Translations under genes and position numbers: made by a program
Notes under the pieces: model-generated
Databases searched by the model: none
Told to the model about the DNA's origin: nothing
What the model saw: the letters and a program-made list of their open reading frames with translations, nothing else
NCBI GenBank assembly: GCA_022560025.1
Contig: JAFISE010000051.1
Coordinates: 124,001-188,000, forward strand
Length of the DNA: 64,000 nt
Reading direction: 5' to 3'
DNA from: Stagonosporopsis chrysanthemi
Lineage: Eukaryota; Ascomycota; Dothideomycetes; Pleosporales; Didymellaceae
Shown here: one piece after another, positions 11,401-22,462 of the stretch
Numbering within the stretch: position 1 is the stretch's first letter
How the letters are laid out: every line of letters starts with the position of its first letter

Positions 11401-13674
11401 GTCAGTGCTCTGAGCCGAAGAGGTCGGCAGCACAATGTCGGAAGACGCAGGCAGGAGGCCGGTAGGAGCAGCCTGGTCAGTGCTCTGAGCAGAAGAGGTC
11501 GGCAGCACAATGTCGGAAGACGCAGGCAGAAGGCCAGAAGAAGCACCCTGTGTTGGCTCAGGCAGGAGCGACGAGATCAGACCACCAACAAAGTCAGCAG
11601 AGGATGTTGGTCGCACAATGTCGGAAGACGCAGGCAGAAGACCAGTTGGGGCGACTTGCTCGGGGCTCTGGGCAGACGAGGTTGGCAGCACAATCTCAGA
11701 AGCAGGAGGCATAGATCCGGTAGGGGCAACAGATGTGGGTAGATCGACAGAGTTTGAAGTGGTCGGCTGAGCAGAAGTCTCAGATGTGCCTGGAATGATG
11801 AAAGGACCGAGGATGCTTGACGGCTGCGACAACGGTGCCTCAGATGCAGGAATCGAAGACGATGTACCAGAGAGGATCACATCGGGCAGTGTGCCAGTAG
11901 GAGCGGCCACCTGGTCCGAGGTCGTGGGAGCCTCAGTCGGCTTGACAGACTCCGATGCAGGCTGACGGCTGCTGGATGGGAGAAGACCGCCAAGGAGAGA
12001 TGAGAGGAATCCACCTGATGATTGAGACGGCTCTTCGACCTCGGAAGACTGGGTGGGCACAACCGCAGATGATGTTGTAGGAAGCACTATCTGCGAAAGC
12101 GGAGGCAAGGAACCAGTAGGAGCATCAGCGATAACGGAAGAAGAGGCTGGCACGGACTCCACATCACTCGAGCTTGTGGGCAGAACAATTGCTGAAGATG
12201 GGGGCAAGACTCCGGTAGGACGTTGCGCGACAGTGCTTGTTGCATCTTCAGTCTCAGTACTCGACGTAGTGGGCAGAATGACGTCCGATGGCGCAGGTGA
12301 GCTGCCAGTAGGCGCAAACGAGGGCTCCCGGGTAGTCTGAGCGCTGCTGTTAAGCTCCGTCTTAGTCGCAGATGAAGTCTCGACGGGAGTCTCGGTGGTC
12401 GCAGCTGCCGACGAGGACGATGTCGTGGGTGTCAAGATCTCAGAAACAGGAGGAAGAACACCAGTAGGCGCTGAAGAAGATTGCTGGATAGCCTGGCTGG
12501 TGCTGGGTTCGTCGGCCTCTGTATCAGAAGGAGTCTGGGAAGTAGGAGCCGCTGGAGGTGATGGTGAAGATGAGGTCGTGGGCAGTACAATCTGCGAAGA
12601 CGGAGGAAGCGTGCCAGTTGCTGCAGGCCTTTCCGCATCAGGGGTGTTCACGGCTTGAGTGGACGACGGTGCTTCAGCTGTGGAGCTCAGCGCAGAGGAA
12701 GGCTGAACAACTACTGTGGATGTGGGTTCCTCGGGTGTCGAGCTGGGCGTAGGCGACGGCGATGCTACCGCGCTCGAAGTTTGCTCTTCAGGTGTCGAGC
12801 TCGGTGCAGAGGAAGACTGAACAATTACAGTGGATGTAGGCTGCTCGGATGTTGGGCTTGGCGCAGAGGAAGACTGAACAGTCACAGACGATGTCACCTC
12901 CTCAGGTGTCGAGCTGGGCGCACGCGACGGCGATGCTACCGCGCTCGAAATTTGCTCTTCAGGTGTCGAGCTGGGTGCAGGTGACGGCGATGCTGCCGCG
13001 CTCGAAGTTTGCTCCTCAGGTGTCGAGCTCGGTGCAGAGGAAGGCTGTACAATCACAGACGACGTCACCTCCTCGGGTGTCGAGCTAGGAGCAGGCGAAG
13101 AGCTTAAGACGACCTCTGGTGTGGTCTTAGCAGAGCTACTCGGCGAAGCCGCCGCAGAAGACACAACGGGAACCTCCTCTGGCGTAGGCGTCGAGGACGA
13201 CGAGGATGGCGGAGGAGGGGGCACCTGAGGGCTGCTTGTTCTGGTAGGTGGCTCGGAGTTCTGAGGTGTCGTCGTGACGGTGATCGATTGAGGATCGAGG
13301 GATGAGCTGGATGTGTCCTGCTTGCTCTGGGAAGAGAAGACATCAGATGATGACGATGGAGAGTCGGAGGTGGACTGCGAGTTTATGAAAGACCTGAACA
13401 ACGATGTGAAGTCTGGGAACTCGCTCTGCCTCTTCTCACTGCTCGAGCTCTCAGCTACAGTGGTCGAGGACGAGGACGGGGCCGCAGGTGTTGTAACGTT
13501 CGCCGCCTCGTTGATCTGGCGCTTTACGTGACGCGGGAAGTAGTATCGGGGCTTGCCCTGTGTATGCTGCGGCTGCGGTGCCGGCATAGCCTCTGCAACT
13601 GTGCCCATCGGGCCTGAGCCAGACATGCTGGCCAGTGCCAGGGTAGCCGCCCATACTGTAGTTGAGCGTGTCAT
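8438..13674 (-). CDS. MSB2: Msb2-type signalling mucin (interrupted by an assembly gap)
   Basis: One long exon on the minus strand, broken by Ns at 11020-11118. The start at 13674 (MTRSTTVWAATLALAS) gives a signal peptide ending near VAEA; a Met 18 nt upstream is less likely. The ectodomain is huge and Ser/Thr/Pro-rich, with STPEE repeats (about 12.66-13.1 kb) and GLLPASSDIVLPTSS repeats (10.6-11.7 kb). A membrane-proximal folded part follows (QVCFKWPLNYPFVS, two Cys), then a transmembrane segment (about 8710-8650) after KINPTSAGI, and a basic tail ending AENSLGWN. The tail and TM match the fungal Msb2/MsbA family, osmo- and surface-sensing mucins upstream of the filamentation MAPK (Fus3/Kss1-like) that act with Sho1 and are needed for appressorium or invasive growth in plant pathogens (family knowledge). 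At minimum length the protein is about 1,724 aa. Confidence 0.9.
10620..11720 (-). repeat. MSB2: MSB2 tandem repeat array (75-bp and 108-bp units)
   Basis: Two unit types share the 16-residue head GLLPASSDIVLPTSSA. Type A (25 aa, 75 bp) continues with QST(D/E)QAAPT; type B (36 aa, 108 bp) continues with GL(V/I)GGLISSLLPEPTQGASS. In protein order the copies before the gap run B A A B B A (the last cut by the gap); after it B A B A-like. Several copies are nearly identical in DNA. Confidence 0.9.
11020..11118. other. Assembly gap (99 N)
   Basis: A run of Ns inside the MSB2 repeat array. The flanking frames do not join across 99 nt: the coding frame needs a length of 1 modulo 3. If the interrupted unit is type A, the shortest consistent fill is 37 nt, with any number of extra 75- or 108-bp units allowed. 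Confidence 0.95.
12660..13110 (-). repeat. MSB2: MSB2 N-terminal PSSTPEE repeats
   Basis: Imperfect tandem units of about 20 residues with the core S-S-x-P-S-S-T-P-E-E-x-T-S-S, alternating with short SAVASPS or VIVQSS spacers. They are Ser/Thr-dense and probably heavily O-glycosylated (inference from mucin families). Confidence 0.8.
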
Positions 13675-16600
13675 GGTGTTAATTATCATCAAGCACGAGA
13701 TCCTGATTAAGATATGTCAAGGGTATAGGGCGCGAGCAAAGTCGGTGCACCTGCTAGTGTGAGACAAGGACGTTTGCAAGTGCGTGCGGATGGTCAGCTT
13801 ACAATATGATGTTGGTCAAACGAGTGTATTTGACAAAAGTCAAGGATGTATAATGAATGGACCTGGACGGCTGTTAGAGGGTTATACAGCCCCAATGCGG
13901 TGCTGGTTCGACTCACTAGACTGTCGATGCAGCTAGAAATGTGACTGATGCCTGGGTAAAGGCAGGCGTAGCAGTCGCAGTGAGTTCCGTTTGCGTGGTG
14001 GGTCTATGCCGTCATGTTTGACATGAACCAGATGCAGAGGCACGCGAGAAACAGTCGTCGCAGTGGTTCAGCGTCTGTCAACAGGGTCTGACACACGCCA
14101 GCGGTCTGTGGAGCGATGCACAGCGACAACAAAGAGATGGTCGATGGACGGGCGCTCAAAGAACAGTGGGATCGCGTGGCGCACAAGAGAAGCTCTTGCA
14201 ACAAAGGCTCGACGAGGCACGTTCGGCGTGTGGAGTCGGCGTTCCTGATCGGCGTGGAGCTTGCGTGTCGCGCAGGGTCAGAGGCGGGCGAGGCTTGGGG
14301 CGAGCAACTTCGAAGAGCGATGCACGGCGGGTCAGGGCAAACGAATGTCGGCGACGTTGAGGGGCGTCCACGGTGGTCGGATTACTGCAGGGCTGCTGCT
14401 ACAAGGCGAAGGCAAGGCGTTCAAGAAGGAGGGTCGTGATTCGGAGAATCGTGCAAAGGGAGCGTATGCCCAAGGGCGGCGGGAGGAGAGCGGTGCGGTG
14501 GTCGAGGGCGCGAAGGGAACTCCACGGGAAGCCACGGGCGGGTGATGCACACTTGTAGTCGAGACCAGTAGTGCGCACTACGTTCGAGAGCTGGTCGGCA
14601 GTGGAGGTGTTGGTGCTGGGAACGGGGAGTCGTGGGCAGAGAACAGACGCTGCCCCAGCGATTCAGGTCGCACAGGCGGGTCAGTGTTTGGCCAGGGGGG
14701 ACCCGAAGTCCCGGCCTGACTGGGCTTAGGCGCTCGCGGATTTGGGGCGTGGGCGGCGTTTCGTTGCATTCGATAGCGTCCGCAAATAGTGACTGGTTTG
14801 CACGCCAGGCACGACTTGCTTGCACAAGAGGAGACCGCGACAGCGATGACAGCGATGCCTCGGCGGGTTCAGAGCAGGCTCGCAGAGCAGGCTCAGACTC
14901 CAGAGCGGGCTCGACGAGCAGCAGAGCAAGCGCTCTTGTGCACCGCCGCGCCGTCTCAGATGCTCATTCACCTGCCGTGTGTCCCCTTCCACCGGCGACG
15001 CCCTGAGTGGCCGCTGTAAATTGCCCTCTCGCAGCGAGCCCTGCATCTCTCACGCGCTAGACCAGGGGGGCAATCAATCCCAACTGTCCCCGGCACGCCT
15101 TGGACTTGACCTTCCGCCGTCTGCGCGCTGGCTCCCCAGCGCACGCACGGCGCATGCACAGCGCGAGCAGCTGCTCGTCAGGTGCGCAGCCGGTTCGCAG
15201 ATCCTGCAGCGGTCGCGCCGTGCTGGACAGTCCGTGTTGGACAGTCCGTGTTAAACAGCATGTGGCTCGGCGGGCGACAGCCGTCACCCAACAAACCGCC
15301 GGCCACTCAGCGCGCCTGCCGCCCCTGCTTTGCCCAGCCTTCATTTGCGGAAGGTGGAACCAGGCGTGGCTGTTCGAGCTCCCCCCGCTGTCCACCACGT
15401 CCTCCACTGCTGTGTGTTTGATTGTCTCCACTCTGCTGCAATAACAAAATCAACCCAGAGCGCGCAGATGAGAGCTGCGTCGTTCGTGCCAGCCACGCCG
15501 TGGTTGCACCGTTGCACCGTTCTTCTGCTGGCAATCCTCCCATTCCAACGCCGGCCACTGTATCGAGCTGCAGCCACGCTGCCGCCGCTGAGTGCTGTGC
15601 TGTGCTGCCTGCCGAGCGGGCACCCGCCGCCCTATTCCCCAGCTGCTGTAGCTGATGGCGCTATCATTATTGATTTTCCTCGACGACACACCAGCTTTGG
15701 TGCGGCGTACACTTCGCTTGACTCCTTCATTTTCGGTTCTTTGGTAAGGTTTGTGCCTAACGTGAACGGAAGTTTCGACATCTGCCCGCCCTTGCTAGGA
15801 ATCTGTGTACAGTGTGCTTCAACGCTTGTGCCTCAGGCCCGCCACGCCTGACAGCCTCCTGTCTGTGCCTCTGCCAGCACTATTCTGGACTCGTGGCGTT
15901 AAGCGACTCGAATGGGCCTGAAGGGCTCTCTTCACTAAGCACCACTCTTGCGACGACGCTTCCTCTTCTGTATGTAGGTTGTCTGCTCGCCTTACCCAGC
16001 ATCAACCGCCAATCGGGTCTCCAGAGCCAGCGCGTTTCATGCTTCGGGACTGTCGTCACAACCAACCACTGTCTTTCCAAGCCATCTATTTCTGGCCTTG
16101 GCTTCCCACGCGACTACAACACTCTGATTCAGGCACCGAATCTTTCATTGTCATTGTTTGATCCGCTTCTAAGCGTTGCTTTTCACCTGGTAGGCTGGTA
16201 TCAAGTAAGACGAGGCTGATGGTGGCTGCCACCACTGCCACCAACTTGATCACGTGCTGTGTAATCTCACGTTCGATAGTGCCACCTGGCTAGTTCAACC
16301 TTCCACCGCCCTGTCGGTCCCCGGGCTGGAAAGCCCATTCCCAGGGTCGATTCCGACGGAATCACGTTGGGACGATCCAAGGTTCTGGCCATCAAGCCAA
16401 CACTGATTTGCAAAGACTTGGCCCCTTGCATCTCTCTGAAACACGCCCTCGGCCGAATGCGCTAAGCCTCGTCGACAGTCCTCACATCATCCTCGAGGCT
16501 GACATCATGCTGCCTGCTCTGAATTCAAGATATCATGCTGGGACTGCTCGTGCAAAACCTCTCGCTTCAAAAGCTATACTTGACTATAACATGACTCGGC

Positions 16601-18554
16601 TAACTCTCAATTGATTGCCATCTTCATGCACAATCGCACTTAGCTTTCACGATCTGCACATAAGATAAGTTTCGAAACATCAGCTATTGACGCGCTTGCG
16701 TACAAGTGGAAACTATATCACCCATCTTATCCTACATGATCTGTATTGTCAATACTCTTCCCTTGCTGTACACGTCCATATACAGTGGCCGTTTCCAGCT
16801 TCACTCTCAATGCCATACTCGCATCGAGCCGCGGAAGCAGTCTCTGCGTCGTGCCACTATTCCCTTTTCCCCGCCAGTCTGCTCGCAGTAACAGGTGCTG
16901 TGGAGGGGTGTCCACGACATCGCCTCCCGAAACACACAGCGGGGCACCACACCAAGGTGACATTCCCAAACATGCCTGACATGCCAACTACCATGACATA
17001 TAAACGACTCTCCTGGCACCCAACCCATACCGACTTCTTTTTGTGCCAAAGTGTTGCAACTCTCGAGCACTGTCAACCTGTGCGTCCACACGCAACGTCT
17101 CGACTCGTCTCAGAGCTCGGGCATTCCCTCTTCTTCTTCACACATTGTAGCTTGAGAGCGCTGCGGTCCGCCATGTGCTTGTGCGCGACATAGATGGTCT
17201 CAGTTGATGTTGCTTTTGCCATCCTGGATGGACCGTTGACCTAGCGTGACGCCGAGGGCTGTGCGATGGCTTTTTGCACGACCCACTGCGGCGTTGGTGA
17301 TCTATGTAGATATACGAGCCCTCGGTTTGTGTCACAGGCCGGAGGTAGTCGAGACGTTGTCGTTGCTGACAGACTGCGGAAGTGGGGTCGTGGATATTTG
17401 CTTCGGTTTACTTTCACAGCCATCACGCGTCCGTGAGGTTCTTACGGCACGGAGCGAGACTGCCGGACGGCTAATATGCCGGTGTGCCATATCCGGTTGT
17501 TGGAGATTGACTAAGTACTTACGGTGTCATGCCGTCAGTCTTCGTGGTACTCCAAGGTCAAATCGTTTCTGTCAGCACAGGAGGACGAGCTTACATGCAT
17601 CGGTGACGTGTAAGCCGTCACGCTCATTCAGCAGTAGGATAGTCGCGCTGTTGACTGCCTTCTCTGTGCAGCATGATAGCCGGGACATGTAAATAGGTTG
17701 ACATGGAATAAAAACAGGTAGAGTTTTCTCTCCAGGGACAGATGATCTTTCAGAAAGATCTCATTTGATTACCAAATTGGAAATGTTTTCGTCAATGTCC
17801 ATGCTAAAAGACCATCGACACGTACTTGGGCTATTTCAAGCAGCACTCGGACAGGTCAGAATGAATAGTGCTGAGGTCGACATGTTAGTTGGCCAAGTAT
17901 TTCCTGTACCATGTCTGAATAGCTGCGTGTGGACTGGACCATGCTTCTCGAGTTGGGTTTGTCTTTCTCTGCATAGCAATGTAGATATTGGGAGAGTCTA
18001 CTCATTCCTCGGCAGGGAAGTGCTGTGGTATGATACATTATATTCTTGTAGAGAATTTTATTTCGCCTGCATGGCAAATGCGGTACAATAATATCTCACA
18101 GCAGTATCCCTTTTGAACGTATGGATCTGTCCATTTGAGTGATTCAAGGAAGCATTCCAAGTCAATTTGAAGTTATTTGTTGTCCTCCTCCTCGTCTTTT
18201 CCCTCCTTGTAGACATGGTGCTTAGAAGTCTACCCGCCTTGCTTTTGACTAAGTGCCGCGCACGGCGATGACGTGGAGAAGAATGTCACCACCATCAAGC
18301 TTACGGTTGACAAGTCATTCTGGGTGGCACAAGCAGGCTATGTTGTGGGAGCGCTAGGCTTCCACCGAAATTGACCTGCCATTGTCCACGTCGCCCTCAT
18401 GATCACTCCATCTGTACCTTAGCTCGTTACGATATATGCGGGCTATGTTGTTGTACACATGTAGCCCGCGGCCTTCCTCTTTCCGCTATGTGAGTCGAAT
18501 TAGCTTGCGTAGTTTGTTGTGATATGGCTAAGGTGAGGTACGGATGGAATTCGT
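13675..18554. other. Long gene-poor interval upstream of MSB2 (about 4.9 kb)
   Basis: No frame on either strand shows a domain, and the longest ones (15330-15851, 16687-17193 on plus) read like chance frames. A 15-bp tandem duplication (TGGACAGTCCGTGTT twice) lies at 15224-15252. Plus-strand stretches near 15.8-16.2 kb are C/T-rich like fungal 5' leaders, but no gene follows. About 17.7-18.1 kb is AT-rich. It may hold an extended MSB2 promoter or leader, or a noncoding transcript. Confidence 0.45.
15224..15252. repeat. 15-bp tandem duplication
   Basis: TGGACAGTCCGTGTT occurs twice head to tail. No gene is associated with it. Confidence 0.7.
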
Positions 18555-20707
18555 CTACGACACAAGTACCCCCTTGAAGTACGCTTCCACACCCACGAAC
18601 CCCTCTTCGTCGAGCGAATCGATGTAGCCTACATACTGATCTGGACGTGTCACCACTACGCAACCAGTCTCCTTGTCCACACCGTAGTTCCTATACGCAT
18701 CGCCAAAACCCTCGTGATAGCTGACATCATCCACGTAGACTGAATCGTAGTCCCATCCCATCTTGCTGTCAAATGGATGCAGCACGTCTGGGAAGTCGCG
18801 CAGGAGCTCTACCTCCGTGCGCTTCGAGGCATGACACGTCAGCAGCGCAATACTCTGGTGGACATGCGGCGACAGAAATCCTGATGAGGTCAGGTGCTGG
18901 CAGAACACCTTGAGTCGGGCCTGCTGCTGCGGATTGACCACGTTGCCAGCAAAGATAATGATACGGAATCTTCCGTCGCTCCGTAACTTCTCTTGGAATT
19001 CCCACGGCCGTGCATCGGACTGGTTGAGTACTTTGTAGCTTGGGAAGCGCATGCCAAGCCTGACGTTGGTCGCGAGTTCTTGTCTGCCGACGACCTTCTG
19101 ATGATGTGTGGACGATACGTCTGTGCCGTCACCTTGATCGGCTGAGCTTCCCGGCTTTGCGACGAGCATGCTTGTGCCGTAGTCGACAGAGAGACCCGAT
19201 GCAAACATGTTACCGTTCAAAAAAGCCTGCTTAAAGTCATCCATACTCACGCCCTCTTCATCCATGACGTCCTTCGCAGGGCGACCGGAGAACAGTCGAG
19301 AGAATTTATGGTCGAAGGCGATTAGATCTTGAGCAATCCTTCGACGCTCGGATTGATACGTTCGCAGTATTGAGGGCTGGGCGATACCTTTTACGACCAA
19401 GCCCAGCTTCCACCCCAGATTGAAGGAATCTTGCATGCTGACATTCATGCCCTGACCTACGATCTTCTTAGCATTTGCTCTTCAAAAACAGCGTCTAGTA
19501 CTCACCAGCCTTCGGTGAGTGTGTATGCACCGCATCACCTGTCAGAAAAACGCGGCTCTTGTAGTCGAAGTTTGTACCAACACGTTGCCCGATCTGATAG
19601 GCCGTGAACCAGTCGCAATACTCATACGTCAACGAATAAGGTGCTATAATCTTTTGCGCAGCTTTGATGATGGTGTCAGGAGTGATCTTGGATCGATCAG
19701 CGCGGCCTGACGCATCTGGTTTGATCTCGGTGAGCTGAATGTACAGTCGCACCAGCTTCTCCTCGCGAGGAATAACCATTAAAGATCCGGACGATGCGCT
19801 ATGGACAGCACAGCGGTTGCGAATGTCAGGAAAGTCGGTGATGGGTACGATGTCGAGAACACCCCAGATGAAGTCAGTTGGTTCGCCTTCAAGCTGAAAT
19901 CCCAATTGACGTCTCGTCCAGCTGTGCGCTCCGTCGCATCCTACCATGTACTTCGCGCTCACGATTTCTGTGCCTCCCTTGTTCTCCTGACCCCGTTTGA
20001 TCAAGTCGTCCGTGTCATCGTCCACCAAGTTGCTCCTGAACAGACCATCGTTGACAGTCTGGCCACCAGCTTGGGCTGGGGCGGCCTCTTCATTTGTGAG
20101 ATTTCTCAATTGCACCTTGATGGGATAGTTGTCCGCGGAATGATCGTCGAACCTATCCTCATCGATGTTCAGAGATTCCGATATCACGGCTCTCTCAACA
20201 TGCAGCGTGTCTTTTGAATGCTTCTTGATATGGTCCAGGAAGAAGCGTTCAATACGTCCTTGGTGCAGTACAATCTGCGTGAACCGCGACAAACCCGCTG
20301 GCACATCAGGGACACGATCGCTCCTCCGCAGGACACCGTCTTCACCAGGATTCCACATGCACATCTCGATCATGTGGTTTGCTTCCTTCCATGCTCGGTC
20401 GGCAAATCCGAAGCTATCGAAAATTTCCAGACTGCGAAGCTGCAGGCCGTCCGCTTGACCAGCGAAAATCTTGGTGCTGCGTTTGTCGACGATACGCGCG
20501 TTTATGTCCATGCGGGCCATCCATGCTGCCATCATCATGCTGGGAAGGGTAAGTAGAGGCCCAAAGCCATATGGTTCTTCTTAACTGCATACCCAGCAGG
20601 CCCGGCGCCAATAATGAGACTGCATTGTGTCAGTAGTAGACCTCATGTCTCCAACACGCCCAAACATACACATCGCACTTCGATTCTGTAGGCTCTGTGA
20701 CTGCCAT
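18555..20707 (-). CDS. FAD-dependent phenol 2-monooxygenase-like hydroxylase
   Basis: Four exons on the minus strand: 20707-20670, 20619-20593, 20539-19506 and 19456-18555. They total 2001 nt and 666 aa, the usual size of phenol hydroxylases. The dinucleotide motif VLIIGAGPAG is at residues 13-22 and forms only after the first introns are removed. RIVDKR, GQADGLQ, VGCDGAHSWTR and the second FAD motif FLTGDAVHTHSP(KAGQG) follow in family order. The C-terminal third is the thioredoxin-like dimerisation domain (FRIIIFAG, then VVVTRPDQYVGYI). Family knowledge: these enzymes hydroxylate phenols to catechols with NADPH and O2. The real substrate is unknown, since fungal paralogues also act in secondary metabolism. 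It is divergent from an SDR 706 bp away. Confidence 0.92.
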
Positions 20708-21413
20708 GTTGGTTCTATGTTGTACTATTGTCGAGGCTATGGTCCGAACAGCCAACCCGCAGCGACTATCAATGCGAGTGACAGAATGAAGACGACTGTC
20801 GATGTCTCGGCAAGTAGTTCCAAAACGACGACGCGGGAAGGGCTGGTGATATACATCGTGGACGCCATGTCGTTACTCCGCTCCTACGGATACGGCAACA
20901 AAGTTCGGAGCTGCGGGATTCCACATCGAGCGGAATACCCGCGTAGAGCTACCCCACAATGTGCCAAGCTCGATCAGTGAGATGACGCTTTGTTTGATTG
21001 AAACCGAAGGAACTGATTGGTGTGTCGAGGTCGTAGTGTGCTTGAGCGAGCGTTTGTTAGGACTCTGTCAAAGTGTGCAGGGATGGGCGGCTGAAAGAGG
21101 CCCCGCATCAGTTAACGGTTTTTGAGGCTTGTCACACAACACAAATCTACTCGAGTCTTGGCTACATAGCAAGTTCCAGGTCTTGTTCGTATGTTTAATT
21201 TTCACATAGTGGTCTGTTTCCTTGAGTTGGAGAAGAGAAGTCTACCCACTCATAGTGACGCAATCGCTGCATCAATTGAACACTCTACGTCATGAGCAAA
21301 GTGACAAATTCTTGGGAACGTACCAGCAATGAACAGCTTGTAACTGCTATAAAGCACTGCGTGCTCTATTTATTACAGCCCAAGCATCAGTCTGCTCTAA
21401 TTGTCTACCCATC
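20708..21413. promoter_or_regulatory. Divergent promoter, hydroxylase/SDR
   Basis: A 706-bp interval between two start codons. A TATA box (TATAAAG, 21348-21354) lies 60 bp upstream of the SDR start. No gene is visible inside. Confidence 0.55.
21348..21354 (+). promoter_or_regulatory. TATA box of the SDR gene
   Basis: TATAAAG centred about 63 bp before the ATG, a usual spacing for a TATA-driven fungal gene with a short leader. Confidence 0.6.
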
Positions 21414-22193
21414 ATGTCCTCCTCGAACTACAGCTTCCAGACCGCTCTTGTAACTGGCGGCGGTGGTGGCATTGGTAAAGCTCTCTCCCAGCAATTGATC
21501 AAAGACGGCAAGAAGGTCATTATCGCAGGCCGCACAGAGTCGAAGCTGAAGGACACTGCAAAAGAGATTGGCGCCACAGCATACTACGTGCTTGACACTG
21601 GCGATATTTCTTCGATACCAGACTTTGCTAGAAGGGTCACCGAGGAGCACCCCGACCTGGACTGCCTCATCAACAATGCCGGCGTACAGCGTCCTCTCGA
21701 CGCCAATAACATGGAGATCACCGAATTCACTCAGAAAGCAGACCAAGAGATCGATATCAATATCAGAGGCCCCATGCACCTCGCGCTAAACCTTCTCCCG
21801 CACCTCAAGTCAAAAACCAACGCCCTGATTGTAAATGTGTCCTCTGTGCTCGGCTTTGCACCATTCTCCATCATAAACCCAGTCTACAATGGTACGAAGG
21901 CGTGGATACACTTCTGGAGCATGGCACTGCGAGTACAGTTGAAGGACTCTTCCGTTAAGGTCATCGAGATTGCGCCACCGACTGTTGCGACGGACTTACA
22001 TAGGGAGAGGGAGAACCCGGATGATAATAAGAAGGAAAATAACAAGGGCGCCTTGAGCGTTGAAGAATTCACAGACGAGACAATTGATAAGTGGAAAAGG
22101 GGTGACGAGATGATCGCTGCAGGCATGGCGAATGATATCGTTGACAGCTGGGAGAACAGTATGGGCAAGGTGTTTGAAAACATGACATCGTAG
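21414..22193 (+). CDS. Short-chain dehydrogenase/reductase (DltE-like)
   Basis: Single exon, 259 aa, full length for a classical SDR. The cofactor motif TGGGGGIG is at residues 14-21, NNAG at 87-90, the catalytic Ser in NVSS near 143-144, and YNGTK (Y158, K162) completes the active site. An Arg in AGRTESK after beta-2 suggests NADP(H) preference (inference). There is no signal or membrane segment, so it should be cytosolic. Substrate unknown; relatives are usually annotated as DltE-like oxidoreductases. It is divergent from the phenol-hydroxylase-like gene, which would fit a two-step oxidation, though nothing in the sequence proves a shared pathway. After PTVATDL the protein has a charged loop (ERENPDDNKKENN) before the last helices. 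Confidence 0.9.
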   Translation: MSSSNYSFQTALVTGGGGGIGKALSQQLIKDGKKVIIAGRTESKLKDTAKEIGATAYYVLDTGDISSIPDFARRVTEEHPDLDCLINNAGVQRPLDANNMEITEFTQKADQEIDINIRGPMHLALNLLPHLKSKTNALIVNVSSVLGFAPFSIINPVYNGTKAWIHFWSMALRVQLKDSSVKVIEIAPPTVATDLHRERENPDDNKKENNKGALSVEEFTDETIDKWKRGDEMIAAGMANDIVDSWENSMGKVFENMTS

Positions 22194-22462
22194 CATGAAC
22201 AATGATGAACGTAGTTGCTCACTCCTAACGCCTAGTTGAGGCGAGAGGACTTCCACGGGAACCATCGTCTGATTCTTGGCTTTCACACCCCATTCAATAT
22301 GCATGAATCCGTGATTCGCGAAAACGAAAGCACGCGCTACCGCGTGGGCGCACTGACCACTTTTGACGTTGGTGTTGTTTACATCCCACCGTCGCATCAC
22401 CGATCAGCAAACACTCGCACCTTCCAACAATTTCAGGCGCAGCGCCCTAAAAATCTACAAAG

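Noticed and set aside
13895..13925. GGTTCGACTC in the MSB2 upstream region
   Set aside because: No cloverleaf can be drawn from the preceding 70 bases.
15330..15851. 173-codon plus-strand frame in the MSB2 upstream region
   Set aside because: Cys/Pro/His-rich chance composition, no conserved motif, no intron signals.
16687..17193. 168-codon plus-strand frame
   Set aside because: Composition of a leader-like C/T-rich region rather than a protein; no motif.
18555..22193. A secondary-metabolite cluster around the hydroxylase and SDR
   Set aside because: No polyketide synthase, peptide synthetase, terpene cyclase or cluster regulator is present; neighbours are housekeeping genes.
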